From NCBI GenBank assembly GCA_964478165.1, contig CAYZGU010000017.1:1-45170 (forward strand): a stretch of 45,170 nucleotides of DNA, written 5' to 3'. Below the pieces are notes generated by a model. That model did no database searches. It was not told the origin of the DNA and saw only the letters and a program-made list of their open reading frames with translations. The position numbers and the translations under genes are program-made. The stretch is from CAYZGU01 sp964478165. GTDB lineage: Bacteria > Poribacteria > WGA-4E > JAJDTR01. Positions 25,394 through 34,583 of this stretch are shown one piece after another. Every line of letters begins with the position of its first letter. Position 1 is the first letter of the stretch.

Positions 25394-27823
25394 TTACTCA
25401 GCTTGCGAAGAACCTTCATCAGAAATCCTTCCAACATCAACAACGCTCTCGTTCTTTTGCAGTGACATCAAACGGACACCCTGAGTATTTCTGCCGATGA
25501 CTCGAATATCGCCTACGGCCATGCGAGTTACCATACCATTTGAGCTTGTTATAATCAATTCATCACCGTCTGTGACTGGCTTGGTGGCAACGACATTTCC
25601 ATTGCGAGCAGTCGTTTTGATAGCGATAACTCCTTTGCCGCCCCGTGCCTGTGACCGATACGCCTTCATGGAGGTTCGTTTTCCATAGCCATTCGCTGTG
25701 ACTACGAGGAGGGAAGAATTTTCATCAGCCGAAGCCACCATACCGATTACAGAATCATCGTCTGCAAGGCGAATGCCGCGGACTCCCATCGCAGTGCGCC
25801 CCATACTACGGACCTCTGTCTCACTAAAATGAATTGATGTGCCCTGTTCCGTTACCATGATGATATGGTCCTGTCCTTCAGTTAGATGGACACCTATCAA
25901 TTGATCCGCGTCATCAAGGTTAATCGCAATGATTCCCGCCGAGTATGGATTGCTGAAATCAGAGAGGCGGCATTTCTTGACGATTCCCTTTTGCGTGGCC
26001 ATGAACAGGAAGCGATCTTCATCAAAATCGCGAACGGGAACAAAAGCAGTAGTTTTCTCGGTACTTTCTAATCTCAAGAGATTTACAACAGCGCGCCCGG
26101 CTGATGTTCGACCCCCTTCGGGAATCTCGAACACCTTCAGCCAATAGCATTTTCCGCGATCTGAAAAGAACAAGATATATTGATGCGCTGTTGCAATAAA
26201 CGTATGTTCGAGAAAATCGCCGTCTTTTGTACCCATGCCTATCACTCCAACTCCACCTCGATTTTGCCTGCGGTAGGTTGAAATTGGTATTCGCTTGATA
26301 TAACCGGCGTGGGAAATCGTTACGGCCATCTCTTCATCGGCAATCAAATCCTCGATATTGAATTCACCAACGTCGTCGCTCATCTCGGTGCGACGCTCAT
26401 CGCTGTATTTCTCCTTTAACACTAGGAGCTCGTTCTTGATGATGTCGGTCACGAGCTCTTCGCTCTCCAGAATTGCACGAAATTCCTCAATATATTCCAA
26501 GACGTTGGCATATTCATCGTTAATCTTCTGTCGTTCTAGGCCTGTTAGCTGACGAAGTGTCATGGTCAAAATCTCACTGGCTTGAATCTCCGAGAGGGTG
26601 AAATTTGACATCAACCGTTCATGTGCATCTTGTGGTGATTCCGCTGTCTGAACGATTTCGATTACTTCCTCGATACTGTTCAAGGCGAGGCGATATCCTT
26701 CCAGAACATGTGCCCGTGCCTCGTTACGGTCTAGATCGAATTGTGTACGGCGACGGATGACCTGCCGTCGGTGGGCTAAATGGTGTTCTAGCAGAGTCTT
26801 TAGTGGGAGCACCTGTGGCAGGCCGTCCACAAGGCACAGCAGAATCGCACCATAATTTGTCTGCATCTGCGTGTGTTTGTATAACTGGTTAAGAATGACC
26901 TGCGAGATTTCGCCACGCTTGAGTACGATTACGACACGGATGTCGCGGTCTGACTCATCGCGTATATCTGAAATTCCTGTTATTGTCTTGTCGGTGACCA
27001 AGGCGTACATCTTCTCCAGCAACTGATTTTTCTTCACCTGGTATGGAATCTCAGTGATAATAATCTGCTCTCTACCGTCCGCGTTACTTTCAATTACTGC
27101 TCTCCCTCGGATAGTAATGCTCCCCTTGCCAGTGGTATACATATTTCTAATTCCAGCGCGCCCAATAATTATGCCGGCTGTGGGAAAATCTGGTCCTGGA
27201 ATATGTTCCATGAGTTTTTCAACGGTCACTGCCGGGTCATCAAGCATTGATATGAGACCATCAACCACTTCGCCTAAATTGTGCGGCGGAATACGTGTTA
27301 AATAACCAACACCTATTCCGGTAGTCCCATTTACAAGGAGATTTGGTAATAACGCCGGAAGCACCATTGGTTCAGTGGTTGATTCCTTGTAGTTGGGCTG
27401 AAAATCAACGGTGTTTTTGTGGATGTCTACCAACATCTCATCTGCAATTGCAGCTAGACGACATTCCGTATATCGCATCGCACCGGCCGGATCGCTATCA
27501 ATCGAGCCGAAATTGCCCTGTCCATCTACTAGTGGATAACGTATGGCAAATTCCTGAGCCAAGCCCACCAGCGTGTCGTAGATAGGACCGTCTCCATGAG
27601 GGTGGAAATTCTTCATGACTTCGCCAACAACAGCAGCACACTTGTCATATGAGCGATTTGACGTTAGGTTTATTTCCCCCATTGCATATAGAATCCGCCT
27701 CGTGCTGGGTTTCAGCCCATCACGGACGTCAGGAATCGCGCGGTTAGTGTTGACGCTCATCGCGTAGGTGAGATACGACTCTTTCAGTTCTTCTTCAATA
27801 AATTTGGTAACGATATTTTGCAC
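25394..27823 (-). CDS. gyrA: DNA gyrase subunit A
   Basis: 809 residues, the normal range for GyrA, the DNA breakage-reunion subunit that introduces negative supercoils with GyrB. The catalytic pair is R117-Y118 (A-M-R-Y-T-E-C-R-L). The quinolone-region helix reads H-P-H-G-D-G-P-I-Y-D (74-83), with Gly79 where E. coli has Ser83 and Pro80 for Ala84. The C-terminal beta-pinwheel begins near 495. Its canonical GyrA-box position carries Q-N-R-G-G-V-G (520-526), with Val for the usual Lys/Arg, whereas a better match, Q-A-R-G-G-K-G, occurs at 725-731. The start is GTG with AGG about 7-9 nt upstream and GAGGAGA further away. ParC is the alternative, but the pinwheel and boxes favour GyrA. No gyrB in the window. 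Confidence 0.93.
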   Translation of the reverse strand: MQNIVTKFIEEELKESYLTYAMSVNTNRAIPDVRDGLKPSTRRILYAMGEINLTSNRSYDKCAAVVGEVMKNFHPHGDGPIYDTLVGLAQEFAIRYPLVDGQGNFGSIDSDPAGAMRYTECRLAAIADEMLVDIHKNTVDFQPNYKESTTEPMVLPALLPNLLVNGTTGIGVGYLTRIPPHNLGEVVDGLISMLDDPAVTVEKLMEHIPGPDFPTAGIIIGRAGIRNMYTTGKGSITIRGRAVIESNADGREQIIITEIPYQVKKNQLLEKMYALVTDKTITGISDIRDESDRDIRVVIVLKRGEISQVILNQLYKHTQMQTNYGAILLCLVDGLPQVLPLKTLLEHHLAHRRQVIRRRTQFDLDRNEARAHVLEGYRLALNSIEEVIEIVQTAESPQDAHERLMSNFTLSEIQASEILTMTLRQLTGLERQKINDEYANVLEYIEEFRAILESEELVTDIIKNELLVLKEKYSDERRTEMSDDVGEFNIEDLIADEEMAVTISHAGYIKRIPISTYRRQNRGGVGVIGMGTKDGDFLEHTFIATAHQYILFFSDRGKCYWLKVFEIPEGGRTSAGRAVVNLLRLESTEKTTAFVPVRDFDEDRFLFMATQKGIVKKCRLSDFSNPYSAGIIAINLDDADQLIGVHLTEGQDHIIMVTEQGTSIHFSETEVRSMGRTAMGVRGIRLADDDSVIGMVASADENSSLLVVTANGYGKRTSMKAYRSQARGGKGVIAIKTTARNGNVVATKPVTDGDELIITSSNGMVTRMAVGDIRVIGRNTQGVRLMSLQKNESVVDVGRISDEGSSQAE

Positions 27824-29399
27824 GTCTTGCCTGGTTCTCCTCTTGATCTGAAGCGAAGGTGTAAATTCATCACTAAGGTTGCTGACCTATAGCTAGGCCT
27901 TACGCTTCATGTTATGGCATCATGCGCCTACACGCCTGGTTTTACCCAATTAACCAATTACATTATTTTGCAGACTGTGCTGCTGACGACGAACGAGTGT
28001 ATTTGGAAGATTTTTTCTGCTTCGTCAAGGTCGGCGGATTTGATAATTACAGAACAGTTGATGGAGTCCATTCGCAAACGGGGGTGTTTGATGTCCAAGT
28101 TCAAGATTTCGCGTTTATGGAGCAGGTGTCGTCTTCCGGACTACAATTCTGAAATCGACTCGAAACCCCTGGTTCTATTGTCTAGGCGTGGGCTCCTCAG
28201 GGCCGTAATGCAAGATATAGATAGTTGCTCACTATATACTTTTCTACTGTTAAAATACAGCCGTTAGCAATGTTGAAAACAGCATAAATTAAAGAGCCGA
28301 GACGCGGTACACGCGCGTGAAATGCGTTGTAGGCCATTAGTTGCCGAAGATTCTCATATCCATCGAAGTGATAGCAACTTGACGATAGCGAATCTTCTAC
28401 AACAGCCGAAGGCTATTATACTCGCATTTCGCTTGTGGCTCAACAAAAATCGTTAAATCGAAGATGGCAGACGGTTAATCAGTTTGTCCCCTTGTAGTTA
28501 TCAGTCAGCGTTTGAGTTAATTAAGCTTAGCGGGTGGTTTTTCTATCACAAGAAAATCCTCCTTTGTTTGGAGGCTTCGCCTACTCGATTGGCAGGCAAG
28601 ATAGTAGTCTGGTTATGTACAGATTCCACCAAACCAGGAATTCTGGTAACAGAGGCGCAATCGTGTCAGCAATGAGGGAAATCTGTGGGACACTTCGGAA
28701 GCGCGTACAAACGGGGGCTCGGTTTGACCGATAACTACACTATAAGTTACGTCTGTTGGTAGTTTCAAGAAAAAACCTAATTGCGATTGCAAGGGTGTAA
28801 GAATATCCGGTGTTCCTCAGAATCGAGAGCAACCATAGGGCTCTAGACTTTTGAGGAGCACGAGTTGAGTCCTCGAATCTAGCAGTTGGAGCAATTATTA
28901 TCCGATTCGTTGCAATAGCCTCCCAGAAAATGTCTGAGCATCATAGGGATAGTAATCAAGATTGATTTTATTGCACTTTTCTCAATTTACTTGGCATTGG
29001 AAACAGAGTGGCGCGTCCGGAAAGGTTATTGCGTAATCCTGGGGATCTGTTTTGTATAATGAAGATAGTCTTTGGGTGGTGATGTGTGCCCTAATTGAAT
29101 TTTCGTAATAGATGGTATGTCATGCTCGGGTGTCTATCATTGACCGAGTACACTTGCGCTCACTGCTCTGGTGAATCATGCTTGCTTGTGGAAGCGTATG
29201 AATGTGATTCAAGAGAATATGAAACATCATGAAAATCTGGGAGCTTCTCAGCCTATTTTGTCATCCGCTCTGTTTGAAGCATACGAATGATTTGTGCGCT
29301 CTGGTTTGGATTATCACTATATACTTGCTTGTCTCTAAGATTTTTATATCGCCTGTATTCCGACAGGTTATTGTTTCCACAATCTGCCGAGAAACCGGA
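27824..29399. other. Gene-poor gap (about 1.6 kb) with coding traces only
   Basis: No supportable gene. One short minus-strand frame (about 27974-28087, from ATG M-D-S-I-N-C-S-V-I-I-K-S-A-D-L-D-E-A) has coding-like composition and extends upstream without a start, so it may be a gene fragment. I cannot name it. The rest shows short chance frames. Confidence 0.45.
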
Positions 29400-32300
29400 T
29401 TATTCCGATCTCAACTGTTCAAATGACTTTGCGCGGACGTTAATTACTCCCTCTCGATGTTGTAAAACACCATGGACACAGACGAACGGTGCGAGGCGAA
29501 AAACTGACTGATACTGGTTATACACTTTAGGGGAAATAACGATATTAATCAGTCCCGTTTCATCTTCCAATGACAGAAAGGCAAAACCGTTAGCGGTTGG
29601 TGGACGCTGCATGCTAATAACTATACCAGCGACCCAAATTATGGTACCATCCCGCAGGTCTTCCAACGCATCTCTGCGCTGGACTTTACTTCTTAGTTTG
29701 GTTCGCAGGAGTTGCATTGGATGAATATGTGTCGAAAATCCCTGTGCATCATATTCCTGCCCCAATCTATTCCACACATCCGGTTCTGGTAGGGGAGGAA
29801 GCTTGAATTCTGGTTTGATTACCAAATTATCCTCTCGCCAGCGATCAATAATCCATAATTGCCAGAGGAGTTCTACTCGTGAGAGGTTGAAATTATCGCA
29901 CGCTCCTGCACCAATCAGATGCTCGATGCAATTGCAATCTATGTTTGTCCGCTGGATGAAATCCTTTAATGATAAAAAAAAGCCACTACTGCGTGTAACC
30001 TCAATTGTCTTTGCTTTTTGAAGACTTATCCCCTTAATACAGAGTAGGTTCATACGAATTTTACTTTTCCCATGGACATTAGTTTCGATCGTGCATCGGA
30101 TTTTACTCCTATTTATATCGACAGGTAGAATTTCAATGTCGTGCCGCATTGCATCGTTAATCAGAACTTCGGGTGGGTAAAATCCCACGGGTTGGTTACT
30201 CAATACGGCACAGAGAAACTCGACAGGGTAATGGTGTTTCATCCACGCAGATTGATACGCCAGATGTGCGAATGACAACGCATGGGATTTGCAAAATCCA
30301 TAAGCAGCAAAACTCTTAATACACTCGAAAATTTGATTGGCATTACGTTCGGGTACACCGTTCTGTATAGCTCTCGTGACAAAGGCGTTGCACATTTGTG
30401 CAATGCCTTTGTCACCACGTTTTCTGTCCAGCTCCCGTCTTAAATTTTCTGCCTCCCCTGCTGTATAATCCGCGATTCTACAGGCTACTTGTAAAACCTG
30501 CTCTTGAAAGAGAATTACCCCGAGAGTTTCTTTCAGAATAGGTTCGAGCTTCGGATGCAAATAATGTACTAATTCTTTTCCGCGTTTTCGGGCGATGTAA
30601 GGTTCAACCATGTTTCCCTGAATTGGGCCTGGTCGAATAATAGCAAGCTGAATTGCGAGTTCAATCAGGTTTCTTGGTTGGGTTCGCGGCAATGACTGGC
30701 ATTGGACACGAGATTCTAGTTGAAATACGCCGAGCGTGTCAGCCACGGCCAGCATATCATAGACCGCTGGATCGTCGGGCGGGATGTCAGTATAATCGAG
30801 CTCTATTCTGGAAGTCTCAGCAACCAGGTTTATGGTTTCCCTAATTACAGCGAGCATACCCAAACCGAGCAAATCAACCTTGATAAGGCCAGCATCCTCA
30901 ATCATGTCTTTGTCCCATTGGCAGACTCTACGCCCTTCCATGCGGGCAGGTTCGAGTGGCACCAGAGGTGGAAGTTTACATGAGGCAATCACCATCCCAC
31001 CTGGGTGCATTGACAGATGCCTGGGAATCCCAATGATTGCTTCAACGTGTTCGTGGAAATGTCTCCATATCAATCGATTGGTGTATGAACGAAATTTCTT
31101 GGATTCATCGATTTTCTTGAATGCGGCATCAACATTTTGTCCGTTGGTTAGACGTGACATTCTTTCCAGAAGATGGTTCGGGATTCCAAACACCTTGCCC
31201 ACTTCACGAATTGCTCCCTTTGCACCGTAGGTGGTGAAGGTGCAGGTAAGTGCTACGTATTCAAATCCGTATTTCTGATAGACGTATTGAATGACGTCTT
31301 CGCGATCGGCTAGAGCAGAATTCCTTGAGGCGGCAATGTCCAAGTCGATATCGGGAATAGTAGTTTTATTCTCATTGAGAAATCTGCCAAAAAACAGTTG
31401 ATGGGCAATTGGATCAACAGTAGTAATATCAAGTAGATAGGCGACTAACGAATTGGCTGCCGAGCCGCGCCCCTGTATCGGAATACTCTGCGCTCTGGCA
31501 AATGCCACAATGTCCCAAACTACAAGAAAGTAACCGGAGAGCCGTAGCCTCTCAATAAGCGCAAGCTCTTCGTGTAGTCGTGTTCGGATTTCAGTTGTTA
31601 CTGCGTCATATTTTTTATGGAGCAACGCCTTGCATAGCATTACGAGATAGGAGTCAGTGCTGTGACCTGTTGGTACGGGAAAATCGGGAAGTCGGTGTTG
31701 AGAAAAGTCTAATTCGAAATGGCATCTTTCGACAATGGATTGTGTGTTTTGAAGTGCTTGCGGATTATGAGAAAATAAAGCTGTCATCTCTTGTGGAGAT
31801 TTTAAGTAGTGTTGATGGTTTTTGGGACGAATCCCGTCGGATTGGTCAATTTTCACCTTGTGCTTAATGCATCGCAGGACATCATATAATTTCGCGCCAT
31901 CGTGAGTCGCATAACGCACGTTATTGGTGGCCACGCATGGAAGAGAAAAACCGAGAGCTAGTTTGTAAAGCTGCTGACAAAGTCGACTATCGCCCGGTTG
32001 AAGGTTGTTTGTCAGTTCGACAAAGGTATAATCGTGTCCAAAAATTTGTCGATAAACATCAAGTTGTATCTTGGCGGCGCTCATCTCCTGGTTTTTTAGA
32101 AGTGTTGAGATGTTTCCTTCTTTTCCGCCGACGAGACAGATTATCCCATCTGACAACTCACTCACATCGTTGAGGGATGCTAAAGATTGGCCCTTCGGCT
32201 GATTCTCCTGAGCGCGTGTAATCAGTCGTGAGAGATTGTGGTAGCCAGTCAAATTTTCGCATAGAAGAAGAATTTTGTCATTGGGCTCGACTGCAATCAG

Positions 32301-32495
32301 GGCACCAACGATAGAAGTAAGGTCTAACTCCTTGCACTTTTTGATGAAAGGAATGACACCATAGAGGCCGTTATCGTCGGTAAGCGCCATCCCGGTGAGC
32401 CCCAGCTGAACTGCACGCTCAGTGAGCTCAGCTGGACTGGAGGTTCCATTGAGGAATGAATAATGGGTATGGCAGTGAAGCTCGGCATAGTTCAT
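29400..32495 (-). CDS. dnaE2: Error-prone DNA polymerase III alpha-type (DnaE2/ImuC)
   Basis: 1031 residues, the length of DnaE2/ImuC (shorter than replicative DnaE, about 1160). An N-terminal PHP domain starts A-E-L-H-C-H-T-H-Y-S-F-L-N-G (4-17). The polymerase palm has Q-G-R-G-S-A-A-N-S-L (341-350) and catalytic Asp residues D382 and D384 (I-P-D-I-D-L-D-I) plus D541 (I-K-V-D-L-L-G-L), matching E. coli D401, D403 and D555. A C-terminal OB-like segment reads R-P-P-T-A-N-G-F-A-F-L-S-L-E-D-E-T-G, typical of DnaE2. It carries out lesion bypass and induced mutagenesis together with ImuB. Its ATG immediately follows the TAA of the ImuB-like gene (32496-32498), so the two are translationally coupled. 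No ImuA/ImuA' gene is seen upstream. Confidence 0.95.
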   Translation of the reverse strand: MNYAELHCHTHYSFLNGTSSPAELTERAVQLGLTGMALTDDNGLYGVIPFIKKCKELDLTSIVGALIAVEPNDKILLLCENLTGYHNLSRLITRAQENQPKGQSLASLNDVSELSDGIICLVGGKEGNISTLLKNQEMSAAKIQLDVYRQIFGHDYTFVELTNNLQPGDSRLCQQLYKLALGFSLPCVATNNVRYATHDGAKLYDVLRCIKHKVKIDQSDGIRPKNHQHYLKSPQEMTALFSHNPQALQNTQSIVERCHFELDFSQHRLPDFPVPTGHSTDSYLVMLCKALLHKKYDAVTTEIRTRLHEELALIERLRLSGYFLVVWDIVAFARAQSIPIQGRGSAANSLVAYLLDITTVDPIAHQLFFGRFLNENKTTIPDIDLDIAASRNSALADREDVIQYVYQKYGFEYVALTCTFTTYGAKGAIREVGKVFGIPNHLLERMSRLTNGQNVDAAFKKIDESKKFRSYTNRLIWRHFHEHVEAIIGIPRHLSMHPGGMVIASCKLPPLVPLEPARMEGRRVCQWDKDMIEDAGLIKVDLLGLGMLAVIRETINLVAETSRIELDYTDIPPDDPAVYDMLAVADTLGVFQLESRVQCQSLPRTQPRNLIELAIQLAIIRPGPIQGNMVEPYIARKRGKELVHYLHPKLEPILKETLGVILFQEQVLQVACRIADYTAGEAENLRRELDRKRGDKGIAQMCNAFVTRAIQNGVPERNANQIFECIKSFAAYGFCKSHALSFAHLAYQSAWMKHHYPVEFLCAVLSNQPVGFYPPEVLINDAMRHDIEILPVDINRSKIRCTIETNVHGKSKIRMNLLCIKGISLQKAKTIEVTRSSGFFLSLKDFIQRTNIDCNCIEHLIGAGACDNFNLSRVELLWQLWIIDRWREDNLVIKPEFKLPPLPEPDVWNRLGQEYDAQGFSTHIHPMQLLRTKLRSKVQRRDALEDLRDGTIIWVAGIVISMQRPPTANGFAFLSLEDETGLINIVISPKVYNQYQSVFRLAPFVCVHGVLQHREGVINVRAKSFEQLRSE

Positions 32496-33380
32496 TTAGT
32501 ATCGATACCAAAGTTGACTTGCGATATTGTGCGAAAGAACGAACTGTTCTCCAGATGCAAATACCTGAAAGTAGCAAGAATTTTCGGGGTGGTCTGACCA
32601 CCACCGCGTTTCCAGTCTCCACCAGTCAATGACAGCATCGATTGGTAGCCATTGATTGTCCTCATATATTGCTTTTGGAAAACCTGTGGTGTTTGAGAGA
32701 ATATCAACCGATATGGGCTCGCCAGAAGGATTGGTGCCTGTTTTATCTTCCCAGATGTTGGTTTGGCAGGCACCTTTGCAATGAGTCGTTGGCGGGTCAT
32801 AGGGCGTCAGTGGTGTCGGATCGATTCCCCGTGCTAATTCTGCCATTAGCCTGCCTTGCTTGCCAAACTGGGCGGTGAGATTTTGAATCTTAAGAGCGGC
32901 CAGTTCGCCTAATGTCCGAATTCCCAGTAGACACAAACGTCTGAAGTTCTCTGGCCTGATCTGTAGAAGTGAGATGTCCTGCTTTGTAAGAAATGCCTCA
33001 ATGTGATCTGGGGGGACAATCAAAAACGTTCCGGGTGCAGCTTGATTAGCGATAACAAAGCTAGTAAAGCGGTTAGGACCGATTCCAATCTGAGTTCCGG
33101 AAATTTTTTTCTTAAGTGTCTGAAACACGTTCTGAATCTCATTTGTGGATCCGCATTTCCTTAAATCAATATAGATACAACTGTTATCCGCCACATCGTC
33201 AATTTTTTTCTTAAGTGTCCAAAACACATCCTGAATCTCATCGATGGCTCCAGGTTTACCTAAGTCAATGTAGATACAACCGTCATTTGCCACTTCCACC
33301 TTCGGGGTGAAGGTGATTAAATCTGGTATAATATATTCTAGAAAATTCTCTATGGCTTCTATTATCAAGCACGCGAACAT
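32496..33380 (-). CDS. imuB: Compact ImuB-like protein with DUF6504-like tail
   Basis: ATG 33378-33380 (M-F-A-C-L-I-I-E) is preferred to an in-frame TTG five codons upstream; GGAATGG lies about 6-12 nt before it. 294 residues, against roughly 500 for ImuB, the inactive Y-family-like partner that brings DnaE2 to the clamp. The N-terminal catalytic region is short, lacks Y-family Asp motifs, and contains a duplication: residues 31-61 and 64-94 (C-I-Y-I-D-L...V-F-x-T-L-K-K-K-I). A thumb follows (L-G-I-R-T-L-G-E-L-A-A-L-K at about 153-165, then A-R-G-I-D-P-T-P-L near 182-191). The little finger is not recognisable; instead residues 221-294 match the DUF6504 pattern (E-T-R-W-W, C-Y-F-Q-V-F-A-S-G, Q-L-W-Y). 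Its TAA abuts the dnaE2 ATG. Confidence 0.8.
   Translation of the reverse strand: MFACLIIEAIENFLEYIIPDLITFTPKVEVANDGCIYIDLGKPGAIDEIQDVFWTLKKKIDDVADNSCIYIDLRKCGSTNEIQNVFQTLKKKISGTQIGIGPNRFTSFVIANQAAPGTFLIVPPDHIEAFLTKQDISLLQIRPENFRRLCLLGIRTLGELAALKIQNLTAQFGKQGRLMAELARGIDPTPLTPYDPPTTHCKGACQTNIWEDKTGTNPSGEPISVDILSNTTGFPKAIYEDNQWLPIDAVIDWWRLETRWWSDHPENSCYFQVFASGEQFVLSHNIASQLWYRY
33099..33290 (-). repeat. Tandem duplication (99-bp period) inside imuB
   Basis: Copies at 33198-33290 and 33099-33191 are offset by 99 bp (33 codons) and encode two similar 31-residue units. They differ at several positions, so the duplication is not brand-new, and it keeps the reading frame. Confidence 0.8.
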
Positions 33381-33437
33381 TATTTGCCATTCCAAAAAGA
33401 GTCATCGTTTTGCCTTTCTCGATTACTGCCTGCGCAA

Positions 33438-33467
33438 ATAATACAACACATATGTTAAGTATGTCAA
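33438..33467 (-). promoter_or_regulatory. Promoter of imuB-dnaE2 with palindromic operator-like core
   Basis: Minus strand: -35 TTGACA (33462-33467), 18-nt spacer, -10 TATTAT (33438-33443). The spacer contains AACATATGTGTT, which has the symmetrical form AACA-N4-TGTT with a perfect ACATATGT centre. This resembles the general style of LexA operators (which differ between phyla), so SOS control of imuB-dnaE2 is plausible. The start would be near 33431, about 50 nt before the imuB ATG. Confidence 0.55.
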
Positions 33468-34583
33468 GAAAAAACTCGACATGTTATTTTTGCTTTCAAA
33501 CGATGGTTTAATGGATAGGCGGAACGATTACGGTGATATCCCCTGGAAATTTAGAGTGAGAGATGAGCAAGGTAGGGGAAGAGAGTTAACAAGACGATTC
33601 AGCAGCTTTGATAATATGAATTGCATCGAGAAATCCATATAATTCGGACATTTCACGAGAATTCAAAACATGAGGATGGGTAAAATCACATAAGAGGGCA
33701 GAATGTAATCGCGTCTGGATTTGACGATCGGAAACAGGGAACATATCGGATTGAGAAAGCGTAACGTGTTCTTAAAGGCCAAGTTTGGACATGGTTTTCC
33801 TAGTAATAACAATATTGAGCATTCAGATGTTTGAGGGCTCTCGCTAGTTTAATAACAGAATAGTAAGAGGATATGTTCCTATAGAATTTCTCGAGCGAGG
33901 GGTTACTCTATAAATCCTATAAACCTTAAACAGTACGATTTGGTAGGACGTTGGCACCGGTAATCACGATTTACCAAATCAAGATTGAACAGCCATCCTT
34001 TTCTTGGTTTCTAGGTTCTGTTATTCAATCATTCATTACTCGTCGAAACATTTCTCAGTTTTTAGTTTTCAATTGTCAATGATTCGTGTTTTAATGTCTT
34101 AACGAAGGTGTCGCTCGTCCGGTAAGATGAAAACTTCGACCCGCGAGTTGATGAAGACTTCTGTGATTATATTGAGATATGTGCCGAAAACATGTGTATG
34201 TTAATATCTCAATTTTTCCGGTTTTCTGTCGAATAAAATAGACCTATGGAATGAGAGAAACGAATAAATCTTGGTAGGCGTAATGATCGACATACACAGA
34301 TAGTGTCAGCGCAGCGAGCGAAATTCGACAGATAGATTCTATAGTTTGCCCATGAGTTTTCCGAGGTGCTCTGCAACAGTAGGGAGCTGCTGTGCGGTTG
34401 AACACCATCATTGCACAGGTGAACCAGAAGTTCGCTTGCACGATATGTGTTCAAGTAAGAAACGCACTCGGTGGGACCGAACATTTACAAGTACACCTCG
34501 ATTGATTCTAAGTGGCGTTCATCATTGACTTCGCAAATTTTTCATCAACAGATACCATGTAAGATTCTCCGCCAAAACATCGT
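33468..34583. other. Gene-poor gap; one interrupted small frame
   Basis: About 1.1 kb. A minus-strand frame from ATG 33790-33792 (AGGA 5 nt upstream) to TAA 33586-33588 is interrupted at codon 7 by TAA (33772-33774). After that stop it continues with coding-like composition (E-H-V-T-L-S-Q-S-D-M-F-P-V-S, then L-Y-G-F-L-D-A-I-H-I-I-K-A-A). It may be a dead small gene; I do not recognise it. Nothing else is supportable. Confidence 0.4.

Noticed and set aside
34209..34484. 91-codon minus-strand frame and its overlapping 65-codon frame as a transposase remnant
   Set aside because: Neither shows DDE or other transposase motifs, and no inverted or direct repeats flank them.
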